In this document: positions 51,069 through 60,707 of the stretch, piece by piece
Numbering within the stretch: the first letter of the stretch is position 1
How the letters are laid out: each line of letters starts with the position of its first letter
Made by a program: the position numbers and the translations under genes
Origin: Lysobacter capsici
GTDB taxonomy: Bacteria > Pseudomonadota > Gammaproteobacteria > Xanthomonadales > Xanthomonadaceae
Assembly: GCF_018732085.1 (NCBI RefSeq)
Contig: NZ_CP076103.1
Location: forward strand, 1,240,001 to 1,304,000
Length of the DNA stretch: 64,000 nt
Direction of reading: 5' to 3'
The notes under the pieces: model-generated
What the model was told of the DNA's origin: nothing
Databases searched by the model: none
What the model saw: only the letters and a program-made list of their open reading frames with translations

Positions 51069-51802
51069 ATGCTCGCGCGTTGCGCGTGTTGATCGTGGAC
51101 GACACCCGCCTGGCGCGGCAGGAGTTGCGCACCCTGCTCGCCGAGCAGCCCGACATCGAACTGCTCGGCGAAGCCGACGATGTGCCCTCGGCGCAGGCGG
51201 CGATCGCGCGGCTGCGTCCGGATCTGGTGCTGCTGGATATCCAGATGCCGTCGGGCACCGGCTTCGATGTGATCGAAGGGCTCGACAGTGCGCCGCTGGT
51301 GGTGTTCACCACCGCCTACGACCAGTACGCGGTACGCGCGTTCCAAGCCAATGCGCTGGACTATCTGGTCAAGCCGGTCGACGCCTCGCGTCTGGCCGAG
51401 GCGCTGCAGCGCGCGCGTGCGCGGCTGCCGGAAACGCCGTGGCTCGGCGCCGCGCCGCGCGGGCTGCTCGGCGCGGACGATCAGGTGTTCCTGCGCGAAG
51501 GCGAGCGCTGCTGGTTCGTCGCGCTGCGCGAAATCAGCAAGATCGTGGTCGACGGCAATTACGCGCGGGTCTGGTTCCGCGGCGAATGCGCGCTGCTCGC
51601 GCGCAGCCTGAGCGCACTGGAAGCGCGGCTGGACCCGGCGCTGTTCTTTCGCGCCAACCGCAACACCCTGGTGAATCTGCGTGCGGTCAAGGCGATCGAT
51701 CTGGCGGTCAACGACGGTTTCGAACTGGAGCTCAAGGACGGCAGCCGGATCGAGGTGTCGCGGCGACAGTCGCGCGAGTTGCGCGAGCGCTTGGCGTTGT
51801 AG
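51065..51802 (+). CDS. LytTR-family response regulator
   Basis: The 245-residue regulator has a receiver domain (LIVDDTRLARQELR; phospho-Asp in LVLLDIQMPSG; Lys in LVKPV) and a C-terminal LytTR DNA-binding domain (ISKIVVDGNYARVWF, FFRANRNTLVNLRAVKAI). LytTR regulators bind imperfect direct repeats near promoters. It forms a two-gene operon with the LytS-type kinase. Confidence 0.93.
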   Translation: MNARALRVLIVDDTRLARQELRTLLAEQPDIELLGEADDVPSAQAAIARLRPDLVLLDIQMPSGTGFDVIEGLDSAPLVVFTTAYDQYAVRAFQANALDYLVKPVDASRLAEALQRARARLPETPWLGAAPRGLLGADDQVFLREGERCWFVALREISKIVVDGNYARVWFRGECALLARSLSALEARLDPALFFRANRNTLVNLRAVKAIDLAVNDGFELELKDGSRIEVSRRQSRELRERLAL

Positions 51803-51849
51803 CGATGATGGCCGGGATTTGAACTCGGCGGTTTTGGGGGGGCGATGGA

Positions 51850-52062
51850 ATGAAGGCTTCGTTTGTGGATTCGGTCGTCGGTTCGACAGTCGTCAGCGCG
51901 GTCGCGCTTGCGGTGGCGCTGGTCATCGTGATCTTCGAGCTTTCGCTGCTCTGCTCGCCCTTGATTCTGGTCGCGCCGGTCGGCGCGACCTGGTTCATTC
52001 GCAGGCTCAGCAACAGGCCTTTAAACCCGCAGCCTGAGGCTTATGCGCTTTCGAAGAAGTAG
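51850..52062 (+). CDS. Small membrane protein
   Basis: The 70-residue product has one long hydrophobic stretch with an inner break (VVSAVALAVALVIVIFELSLL and SPLILVAPVGATWFI), so one or two TM helices. It overlaps the next, convergent gene by 22 bases at the 3' ends. No family is recognised and the ribosome site is weak (GGGGGCGATGGA), so this is a tentative call. Confidence 0.45.
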   Translation: MKASFVDSVVGSTVVSAVALAVALVIVIFELSLLCSPLILVAPVGATWFIRRLSNRPLNPQPEAYALSKK

Positions 52063-52487
52063 GCCAGTACCGTGGTGTCGATGAAACCGTGAGCGAGCAT
52101 TCGCTCCGACAGCGTCGTGCGGGCTTCTTCGAAAGCCAGCTCGCGCAAGCCGTGTCGGTCCAGCAGCGCGCGCAAGGGAGCGGTGCTCGCCCGCAAGTGG
52201 AGGTCGTCTACCGCCAACTGATGCAACGTGTCCGATACGTGATATGCGAGCGCCACATAGATCCGCAGGTCGAAGCGGATCAGCAGGTCGGCGCGCGCAT
52301 CGTGGCCGAGCGCGATAGCGAACCGGTGGGCATACAGATCGTTGCCGGGCGGGTAAGCGCGGATATGCGGTTCGTGGCGCTTGAGAATGTCGAGCACGAT
52401 TTGCCATTCCGCATTCGGCGGGTCGGCCTGCGGCAGATAGTCGTGTTCGTGTGCGAAGGCTTGCAGTTGGGCCAGCACGGCTGTCAT
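52041..52487 (-). CDS. Hypothetical soluble protein
   Basis: The 148-residue protein starts MTAVLAQLQAFAHEHDYLPQADPPNAEWQIVLDILKRHEPHI and contains DLRIYVALAYHVSDTLHQLAV and EARTTLSERMLAHGFIDTTVLAYFF. It is helical without signal or membrane segments. No family is recognised. It is downstream of ahcY, separated by a strong terminator, so it has its own promoter in the short gap. Confidence 0.62.
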   Translation of the reverse strand: MTAVLAQLQAFAHEHDYLPQADPPNAEWQIVLDILKRHEPHIRAYPPGNDLYAHRFAIALGHDARADLLIRFDLRIYVALAYHVSDTLHQLAVDDLHLRASTAPLRALLDRHGLRELAFEEARTTLSERMLAHGFIDTTVLAYFFESA

Positions 52488-52521
52488 GGCGGGCGCCCCG
52501 CGGGATGAGTTCGCAGCGTAC

Positions 52522-52557
52522 AAAAAAAACGGGCGCCGAAGCGCCCGTTTTGGTTTT
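52522..52557. terminator. Bidirectional terminator after ahcY
   Basis: ACGGGCGC-CGAA-GCGCCCGT has eight A residues on its left (T-tract for the leftward ahcY transcript) and TTTTGGTTTT on its right. It lies 30 bases beyond the ahcY stop. Confidence 0.93.
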
Positions 52558-52586
52558 CATCGTCGCGGCCTTGCGGCGGCGAGCGA

Positions 52587-54032
<1,446 letters not shown>

Positions 54033-54100
54033 TGGATGTCGCTCCAGTTCTTTGGGGAGCCGGCGGATGCCGGGGTCCGGCGAGTCGTTGGACTCAAACC

Positions 54101-54168
54101 GGGCGCCGTTGGGACCTGCGCCTCGCCGAGCCTGGCCGTGGCGTTCACGGTCGCAGCGCCCCTCGACG
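54101..54168 (-). promoter_or_regulatory. SAH riboswitch
   Basis: On the minus strand the leader reads CGAGGGGCGCTGCGACC, later GGCCAGGCTCGGC, and finally CCCAACGGCGCC. These are the conserved core elements, in order, of the S-adenosylhomocysteine riboswitch. It ends about 70 bases before the ahcY start, the expected position. It turns ahcY on when SAH accumulates. Confidence 0.9.
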
Positions 54169-54434
54169 GGCTGAGCGCGCAGTATATCGCGGCGCCGATG
54201 ACCGCCGCACGGCACGCCGTCGCGCCGTGCAGGTCCGGGCCGAATCGGCCTGAACCGGCGTTCATCGCGCCATGTCGGACGGCATCGGCATGGCCACCGG
54301 CCCGAATGGCATAGGCTGGTCGCCGCGCGCGCGGGCTAAGCTCGGGCGGGGCAGCGCCGGGCCGGCCCCGTCGGCGTGAACACGCCGCGCCGGTCCCGCG
54401 ATTGCGACGTTCATTTCCCTGAGGACCACATTCG

Positions 54435-57005
54435 ATGACATCCGCCGCGACGACCCGTCACCCGACCCGTTGCACGCCGCCACGCACGCCCAGCCTGCTC
54501 GTGCTGGGGCTGCTGCTGGCCCTGGGCCTGACCCAGCCGGCCGCGGCCGCGCAGGCGGCCAGGAACGCCGCGCCGGCCGCAGCCAAGCCGCAGGCCGACG
54601 GCTACCAACTGCCGCCCAAGCCCTTGCAGGCCATCGTCGATGCGCCGCGCCCGCCGCAGATGTTCCTCAGCCCCCGTCGCGACCGCGTGGCGCTGGTGCA
54701 GACGCCGTCGCTGCCGGGCATCGCGCTGGTCGCGCAGCCGGAGTTGAAACTCGCCGGCCTGCGCATCCATCCGCGGGTGCGCGCGCAGAGCCGCTTCAGT
54801 TTCGGCAGCCAGTTGAGCCTGCTCGACACCGGCACCGGCAAGAGCATCGAGATCGAAGGCCTGCCGTCGCCGCTGTCGCTGGCGACCTTGCAGTGGTCGC
54901 CCGACCAGCGCTGGATCGCGTTCAACCGCATCGACACGGCCAGCGCGGCCAACGAGCTGTGGCTGATCGAACTGGAGACGCGTCACGCGCGCAAGCTGGT
55001 GTCCGGCCTCAACACGGTCGGCGCCGGTTACCAGTGGATGCCCGACAGCCGCCGCCTGCTGGTGCAGCTGCAGCCCGAAGGTCAGGGCGAGGTGCCGCCG
55101 AGCGACGCCACTCCGACCGGCCCGGCCGCGCAGGAAACCCAGGCCAGCGCCACCGTGCGCCAGATCCGCACCTACCAGGACCTGCTGCGCAACGAGAACG
55201 ACGCGCGCCTGTTCGAGTACTACCTGCGCTCGCAGCTGGCCACCGTCGATCTGACCGGCCAGGTCGCCAAGGCCGGATTGCCGGCGTTGTACGTCGAAGT
55301 CGAGCCGTCGCCGGACGGCCGTCATCTGCTGGCGACCACGCTGGAGCGTCCGTTCTCGTACCAGGTGCCGGCGTCGCGGTTCGCGCACCGCATCGAGGTG
55401 CTGACGCCGGACGGCAAGTTCGAGTATGAAATCGCGCGGCTGCCCTTGGTCGAAGGCCTGCCGACCGGCAACGACGCGGTGCCCACCGGCGTGCGCGATA
55501 TCGCCTGGCGCAGCGACGTGCCGGCGACCCTGGTCTGGGCCGAAGCGCAGGACGGCGGCGACCCGGCCCGCGCGGTCGACATCCGCGACGCGGTGCTGAT
55601 GCAGGCCGCGCCGTTCGACAAGCCGCCGCAGACCTTGGCGCGGCTGTCCTATCGCTTCGAGGGCGCGCGCTGGGGCCGCGACGATCTGGCCCTGATCGAG
55701 GAGTCGTGGTGGAAGACGCGCCAGGTCCGGCAATGGCGCATCGCGCCCGATCATGGCGACCGCGTGCCCGAGTTGATCTTCGAGGGCAGCAGCGAAGACC
55801 GCTACAACGATCCGGGCGAGCCGCTGATGCAGCGCGACGACAACGGCCGCGAACGCCTGCTGACCTCCAGCGACGGCGCCAGCTTGTACTACAGCGGCGA
55901 AGGCGCCTCGGCCGAAGGCGACCGGCCCTTCCTCGACCGTTTCGACCTGGCCGGCAAGCAGCGCACCCGCCTGTTCCATTCGCAGGCGCCGTACTACGAG
56001 AAACCGTTCGCGTTGCTCGACGCCGACGCCAAGCGCCTGCTCACCACGCGCGAATCGCCGACCCAGCCGAGCAACCTGACCTTGCGCGACCTGTCCGCGG
56101 CCGATGCCGCGCCGCAGGCGCTCACGCATTTCCCGCATCCCACGCCGCAGCTCAAGGACATCAAGAAAGAACAGATCCGCTACAAGCGCGCCGACGGCGT
56201 CGAGCTGACCGCGAACCTGTACCTGCCGGCTGGTTATGACGCCAAGCGCGACGGGCCGCTGCCGATGCTGATGTACGCGTATCCGGCCGAGTTCAAATCG
56301 GCCAGCGCGGCCAGCCAGGTCAACGATTCGCCGTACCGCTTCAACGCGGTGAGCTATTGGGGCCCGCTGCCGTACCTGGCGATGGGCTATGCGGTGCTCG
56401 ACAACCCGTCGATGCCGATCGTCGGCGAAGGCGACCGCGAACCCAACGACAGCTACATCGAGCAGCTCACCGCCAGCGCCCAGGCCGCGGTCGACGAAGT
56501 GGTGCGGCGCGGCGTCGCCGACCGCAACCGCATCGCGATCAGCGGCCATTCCTACGGCGCATTCATGACCGCGAACCTGCTCGCCCATACCCGTTTGTTC
56601 AAGGCCGGCATCGCCCGCAGCGGCGCCTACAACCGCACCTTGACCCCGTTCGGTTTCCAGGCCGAAGAACGCAACTACTGGCAGGCGCAATCCACCTACG
56701 AGGCGATGTCGCCGTTCAACTTCGCCGACAAGATCAAGGACCCGCTGCTGCTGATCCACGGCGAGCAGGACAACAACTCCGGCACCTTCCCGATCCAGAG
56801 CGAACGCATGTACGCCGCGATCAAGGGCCTGGGCGGCCACGCCCGGCTGGTGATGCTGCCGAACGAAAGCCACGCCTACCGCGCGCGCGAATCGATCATG
56901 CAGATGATGGCCGAGACCAATCGGTGGTTGGAGTTGTATGTGAAGAATGCCAAGCCCGACGCGCCGGTTTCAGGCAAGGCCCCGGCCAAGTCCGCGGCAA
57001 AATAA
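54435..57005 (+). CDS. S9-family prolyl-oligopeptidase-type serine peptidase
   Basis: The 856-residue protein has an N-terminal signal peptide (about 18-38), a beta-propeller-like region (SPDQRWIAFNRID, then WRSDVPATLVWAEAQDGGD) and a C-terminal alpha/beta hydrolase domain. The nucleophile is Ser706 in ISGHSYGAFMT, the acid Asp779 in HGEQDNNSG, and the base His813 in LPNESHAYRAR. It resembles exported S9 acyl-/dipeptidyl-peptidases. GAGGA precedes ATG 54435 and a terminator follows the stop. Confidence 0.92.
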   Translation: MTSAATTRHPTRCTPPRTPSLLVLGLLLALGLTQPAAAAQAARNAAPAAAKPQADGYQLPPKPLQAIVDAPRPPQMFLSPRRDRVALVQTPSLPGIALVAQPELKLAGLRIHPRVRAQSRFSFGSQLSLLDTGTGKSIEIEGLPSPLSLATLQWSPDQRWIAFNRIDTASAANELWLIELETRHARKLVSGLNTVGAGYQWMPDSRRLLVQLQPEGQGEVPPSDATPTGPAAQETQASATVRQIRTYQDLLRNENDARLFEYYLRSQLATVDLTGQVAKAGLPALYVEVEPSPDGRHLLATTLERPFSYQVPASRFAHRIEVLTPDGKFEYEIARLPLVEGLPTGNDAVPTGVRDIAWRSDVPATLVWAEAQDGGDPARAVDIRDAVLMQAAPFDKPPQTLARLSYRFEGARWGRDDLALIEESWWKTRQVRQWRIAPDHGDRVPELIFEGSSEDRYNDPGEPLMQRDDNGRERLLTSSDGASLYYSGEGASAEGDRPFLDRFDLAGKQRTRLFHSQAPYYEKPFALLDADAKRLLTTRESPTQPSNLTLRDLSAADAAPQALTHFPHPTPQLKDIKKEQIRYKRADGVELTANLYLPAGYDAKRDGPLPMLMYAYPAEFKSASAASQVNDSPYRFNAVSYWGPLPYLAMGYAVLDNPSMPIVGEGDREPNDSYIEQLTASAQAAVDEVVRRGVADRNRIAISGHSYGAFMTANLLAHTRLFKAGIARSGAYNRTLTPFGFQAEERNYWQAQSTYEAMSPFNFADKIKDPLLLIHGEQDNNSGTFPIQSERMYAAIKGLGGHARLVMLPNESHAYRARESIMQMMAETNRWLELYVKNAKPDAPVSGKAPAKSAAK

Positions 57006-57050
57006 ACCGATGAGTCGGTGAGGTAAGCCGGCGCCGCAGATGAGTAGGTC

Positions 57051-57078
57051 GACAACGGGGCGCGTGCGCCCCGTTGTC
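57051..57078 (+). terminator. Hairpin terminator after the S9 peptidase gene
   Basis: GACAACGGGGCGC (57051-57063) pairs with GCGCCCCGTTGTC (57066-57078), a nearly perfect stem with a tiny loop, 46 bases past the stop codon. A weak ATTTC tract follows. Confidence 0.7.
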
Positions 57079-57136
57079 ATTTCAGTGTGTGCATCCGAGC
57101 GACTCGCGGACCGTACTCGCAAGCACTCCTGCCGGA

Positions 57137-57367
57137 TCAATTCGCGTCGCGCGAACGTCCGCGCCAGAGACGGCGAGCGACCGCGATGGTTCCGGTCACA
57201 GCGCCGATGACGATCAACAACCAGCCGATCGGAATCAGACCGAACGGTTCGTGCAACATGCCTTGCGCATCGATCGTCGAGCCGATCAGGTTGAATGCGA
57301 GCAGGCAGGCGCCACCGAGGGCGAGGAACGCGAGCGACAAGGTGGGCAGCGGGCTGATTCTGGTCAT
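57137..57367 (-). CDS. DUF3955-type small membrane protein
   Basis: The 76-residue product has two membrane segments (about 8-28, LSLAFLALGGACLLAFNLIG; about 43-63, FGLIPIGWLLIVIGAVTG) joined by the short loop STIDAQGMLHEP, which matches the DUF3955 pattern NxIGSxID...GxLxEPFxLIPxG. The positive C-terminus is cytosolic. ATG 57367 has AGGA upstream, and the longer frame is rejected. Function is unknown. Confidence 0.8.
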   Translation of the reverse strand: MTRISPLPTLSLAFLALGGACLLAFNLIGSTIDAQGMLHEPFGLIPIGWLLIVIGAVTGTIAVARRLWRGRSRDAN

Positions 57368-57456
57368 GGTCGGTTCCTGCAGTGAGTTGCGCTGAATTGC
57401 GGTCGAATGTGATCGATTGGTTTGAAGGCGGGCTTCAGCCGGTTGATGCAGCGGCC

Positions 57457-57595
57457 TGAGGTCTTTTGTGGGAGGGGCTTCAGCCCGATGCTCTTGTCTC
57501 AGATTGCCAAGCAGATGGTTCAAGCGCGACCGATCGACACCGCTATCCGAGCCGAAAGCGTCGGGGCTGAAGCCCCTCCCACAAAAGACTCCGGA
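57457..57595. repeat. Extragenic palindromic repeat, copy 3
   Basis: TCTTTTGTGGGAGGGGCTTC (57462-57481) is mirrored by GAAGCCCCTCCCACAAAAGA (57570-57589), with GCCCGATGC and GCGTCGGGGC as inner arms. It lies upstream of the DUF3955 gene, and is the cleanest of the three copies. Confidence 0.85.
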
Positions 57596-57803
57596 CCTCG
57601 CCAAGGTCGTGGCTTCTTGGGATGGATGCAGGTTGCTCGGCGCGTGTGGGCTAGCGATGAAGTGGACGTGAGGTGGGGCGTCGCGTGGATCGGTCGTTGG
57701 GCTGGATGAATGTCGAGACCGCATTCGCACACTGGGAGTCCGCCGGTCGCACCTGTCGTAGTCGCGATGCTATAAACGCCGCCGACAACCAACGGAGTGG
57801 ACC

Positions 57804-59051
57804 ATGTCGCATGCAGTACCCAGCAGACTTTTAACTCTCGCCGTGCTCGTCGCCGCCTTGTGCGCATGCGGGCGCGACGGCGGCGCCTCCGCTTCGGCGG
57901 ACCCGTCAGGTGCCGCGTCGGCACCGGCCGCGACGGCGGATACGGCGTCGGCGAACGCGACAACGCCAACCGCCAACGCCGCGCCACTGACCGCTGGCGA
58001 TCGCGAGTTCCCGGTCATCCCCACCATCGTCGTGCCCGACATCCTCGGCGTGACGCCGGCGCAGCGCGCGCTGGAAAGCTCGATGCAGGACCTGATCAAT
58101 CCGATCGAGGGCGTCACCATCAAGCCCGCCCGCTGCGGCGATGGCGGCGCGTTGATCAACGACGCGGGCCTCACCCACCTCGACGCCCAAGGCAATCTGT
58201 CCCGCAACGACGGCAAGGGCACCTTCAATCTGAGCGCCGACGGCAGCGGTTCGGCCAATTACCAAGGCGGGTTGATCACGGTCAACGCCGACGGTTCGGG
58301 TTCGATCAACACCGGCGGCGATGAGGACGATGAGGACGAGGGCGAGAAAGCCGTCATCAGCGTCAACGCCGACGGTTCGGGCAGTTACACCGGTCGCGGC
58401 GACACCATCCACCTGGACGGCAAGGGCGGCGGCAGTTGGAACGGCGAGATGGGCCTGATCACCTATAACGGCGACGGCTCGGGCAGCTGGAACGGGCCGC
58501 AGGGCCTGATCACCATCAACGCCGACGGCTCGGGCACCTGGAACGGCCCGGACGGGTTGGTGCGCAACGACGGCAAGGGCCGCGGCACGGTCGGCACGCC
58601 GCCGCGCGAGATGGCGATGGCGCCGATCCCGAAGCTCGCGCCGGCCGGCCGTTTCCCGCTGTTGAACAAGTTCGTCGTGCCCGGCGCGCCGTGCGGCGTG
58701 CTGATCACGCTCAACGACAAGGTGCTGTTCGATTTCGACAAGTCCGACATCCGCCCGGACGCGGCGCAGGTGCTCGACACGCTGGCCGAAGCACTGGCCA
58801 AGATCGAGGCCAAGGGCATGCAGATCCGCGGCCATACCGACGCCAAGGGCAGCGACGACTACAACCTGTCGCTGTCCGATCGCCGCGCGCAGTCGGTGGT
58901 GGCGGCGTTGCGGCAGCGCGGCGCGGCGAAGGACGCCGACGCGCGCGGGTTCGGCGAGTCGCAGCCGGTCGCGCCGAACGAGGTCGACGGCCGCGACAAT
59001 CCGTCCGGCCGCCAGCTCAATCGGCGGGTGGAGATCTACGTCAAGACCTGA
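57804..59051 (+). CDS. OmpA-family lipoprotein with internal DGSGS repeats
   Basis: The 415-residue lipoprotein has lipobox LCAC (Cys20-22 region), an Ala/Thr-rich linker, a repeat domain at about 130-265 with units such as GLITVNADGSGSINTG, GLITYNGDGSGSWNGP and GLITINADGSGTWNGP, and a C-terminal OmpA peptidoglycan-binding domain (VLFDFDKSDIRPDAAQVL, IRGHTDAKGSDDYNLSLSDRRAQSV). It should tether outer membrane to cell wall. GGAG precedes the ATG. The repeat block resembles a short beta-solenoid and is unusual in this family. Confidence 0.88.
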   Translation: MSHAVPSRLLTLAVLVAALCACGRDGGASASADPSGAASAPAATADTASANATTPTANAAPLTAGDREFPVIPTIVVPDILGVTPAQRALESSMQDLINPIEGVTIKPARCGDGGALINDAGLTHLDAQGNLSRNDGKGTFNLSADGSGSANYQGGLITVNADGSGSINTGGDEDDEDEGEKAVISVNADGSGSYTGRGDTIHLDGKGGGSWNGEMGLITYNGDGSGSWNGPQGLITINADGSGTWNGPDGLVRNDGKGRGTVGTPPREMAMAPIPKLAPAGRFPLLNKFVVPGAPCGVLITLNDKVLFDFDKSDIRPDAAQVLDTLAEALAKIEAKGMQIRGHTDAKGSDDYNLSLSDRRAQSVVAALRQRGAAKDADARGFGESQPVAPNEVDGRDNPSGRQLNRRVEIYVKT

Positions 59052-59090
59052 ACGCTTCGCCGCGCCGACGGATGCCGGCGATGCGACGCA

Positions 59091-59122
59091 AAAAAAACGG
59101 AGCGCCGAGGCGCTCCGTTTTT
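59091..59122. terminator. Bidirectional terminator between the OmpA-family gene and metK
   Basis: CGGAGCGCC-GA-GGCGCTCCG (59098-59117) is flanked by A residues on the left and T residues on the right, serving both convergent genes. Confidence 0.93.
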
Positions 59123-59151
59123 ATTACTGCGATAGCGGTTGCGCGGGCGGC

Positions 59152-60375
59152 TTACTTCTTCAGCCCGGCGTCCTTGCGCAGTTCGTCGGCCTTGTCAGTC
59201 TTTTCCCACGAGAACGCGGTCGCGGTCTGCTTCTTGCCGGCGCCGTCGACGTAGGTCACTTCCTTCGGCTTGCGGCCGAAGTGGCCGTAGGCGGCGGTCA
59301 GCTGGTACACCGGGTGGATCAGGTCGAGCATCTTGACGATGCCGTACGGGCGCAGGTCGAAGTGCTTGCGGATCAGCTTCTCGATCTTGTCGTCGCTGAT
59401 CTTGCCGGTGCCGAAGGTGGTGACCGAGATCGAGGTCGGCTCGGCCACGCCGATCGCGTAAGAGACCTGCACTTCGCAGCGGTCGGCCAGGCCGGCGGCG
59501 ACGATGTTCTTGGCCACGTAGCGCGCGGCGTAGGCGGCCGAACGGTCGACCTTGGACGGGTCCTTGCCGGAGAACGCGCCGCCGCCGTGACGGGCCATGC
59601 CGCCGTAGCTGTCGACGATGATCTTGCGGCCGGTCAGGCCGCAGTCGCCGACCGGGCCGCCGATCACGAAGATGCCGGTCGGGTTGATGTGGACCTTGTT
59701 CTTCGGCAGCTTTTCCAGCCACGCCTTCGGCAGCACCGGCTTGAGGATGTGCTCGTACACGCCTTCGATCAGGTCTTTCTGCTTGATGCCCGGGTCGTGC
59801 TGGGTCGACAGCACTACCGCGTCCAGGCCGAGCACCTTGTGCTCGTTGTCGTAGCGCAGGGTGACCTGCGACTTGGCGTCCGGACGCAGCCACGGCAGCT
59901 TGGAATTCTTCTGCTTGCGGATCTTGGCCTGCTGCTCGACCAGACGGTGCGAGTAGTAGATCGGCGCCGGCATGTATTCCGGGGCTTCGTTGCAGGCGTA
60001 GCCGAACATCAGGCCCTGGTCGCCCGCGCCTTGTTCTTCGGGCTTCTTGCGGTCGACGCCGGCGGCGATGTCGGGCGACTGCTTGCCGAGCATGTTGATG
60101 ATCGCGCAGGTGTGGCCGTCGAAACCGACATTCGAATTGTTGTAGCCGATGTCGTTGATGACCTTGCGCGCCAGGCCTTCGATGTCGACCCAGGCGCTGG
60201 TGGTCACTTCGCCGGCGACGATGGCCGCGCCGGTCTTGACCAGGGTTTCGCAGGCCACGCGCGCGCGCTTGTCCTGAGCGAGGATGGCATCGAGCACCGC
60301 ATCGGAAATCTGGTCGGCGATCTTGTCCGGATGGCCTTCGGACACGGACTCGGAAGTGAACAGGTAGCTCGACAT
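59152..60375 (-). CDS. metK: S-adenosylmethionine synthetase MetK
   Basis: The 407-residue enzyme makes SAM from methionine and ATP. Motifs include FTSESVSEGHPDKIADQISDA at the start, GAGDQGLMFGYA, GGAFSGKDPSKVDRSAAYAAR (the signature P-loop-like hexapeptide region) and FGRKPKEVTY near the end. ATG 60375 gives MSSYLFTSES, the natural start. It closes the SAM side of the cycle whose other members here are metF and ahcY. No SAM riboswitch is apparent in the 330-base leader. Confidence 0.97.
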   Translation of the reverse strand: MSSYLFTSESVSEGHPDKIADQISDAVLDAILAQDKRARVACETLVKTGAAIVAGEVTTSAWVDIEGLARKVINDIGYNNSNVGFDGHTCAIINMLGKQSPDIAAGVDRKKPEEQGAGDQGLMFGYACNEAPEYMPAPIYYSHRLVEQQAKIRKQKNSKLPWLRPDAKSQVTLRYDNEHKVLGLDAVVLSTQHDPGIKQKDLIEGVYEHILKPVLPKAWLEKLPKNKVHINPTGIFVIGGPVGDCGLTGRKIIVDSYGGMARHGGGAFSGKDPSKVDRSAAYAARYVAKNIVAAGLADRCEVQVSYAIGVAEPTSISVTTFGTGKISDDKIEKLIRKHFDLRPYGIVKMLDLIHPVYQLTAAYGHFGRKPKEVTYVDGAGKKQTATAFSWEKTDKADELRKDAGLKK

Positions 60376-60707
60376 CGGGCGGATATCCTTCGATTCGGAT
60401 AAAAAGATGGCCGCATAGGATACAGCCTCGGCCGGGAGCGCGCATTGTGCCGTGCCCGGGGGTTGTCCGGGCGTTAAGCGGCCCCTGAACGCCTGTTGTC
60501 CGCCCGGCCTTTGGGCGGGCGCGGGGCCGGGGCGAGCGTGGGACCCTATTGCGGCATGCCAGGACGGCGCGGATTTCATGTCGTTCAGGTGCGCAAAACA
60601 GGCCGGGTCGGCGCTGTCATGCGACTGACCCGAAACCGCCATGTGGCTGTCGCCGCGCCGGCCCAGGCTGCGCGGCATACCGCCGCCCCTCAGATGCGAC
60701 GATCCCG
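60376..60707. other. Divergent promoter region between metK and the acyltransferase gene
   Basis: The 332 bases hold no gene. GCGCCCGCCC-AAAG-GCCGGGCGG-type hairpins (about 60500-60525 on the minus strand) sit in the metK leader, and TATCCTATGCGG (minus strand, about 60420) could be a -10 region. No match to SAM-I, SAM-II or SAH cores could be found by eye. Confidence 0.45.

Noticed and set aside
54411..56873. 820-codon minus-strand open frame opposite the S9 peptidase
   Set aside because: It is a codon-bias shadow; the plus-strand peptidase has a complete catalytic triad and signal peptide.
60376..60707. SAM or SAH riboswitch ahead of metK
   Set aside because: The leader is GC-rich with hairpins but lacks the conserved core segments found ahead of ahcY.
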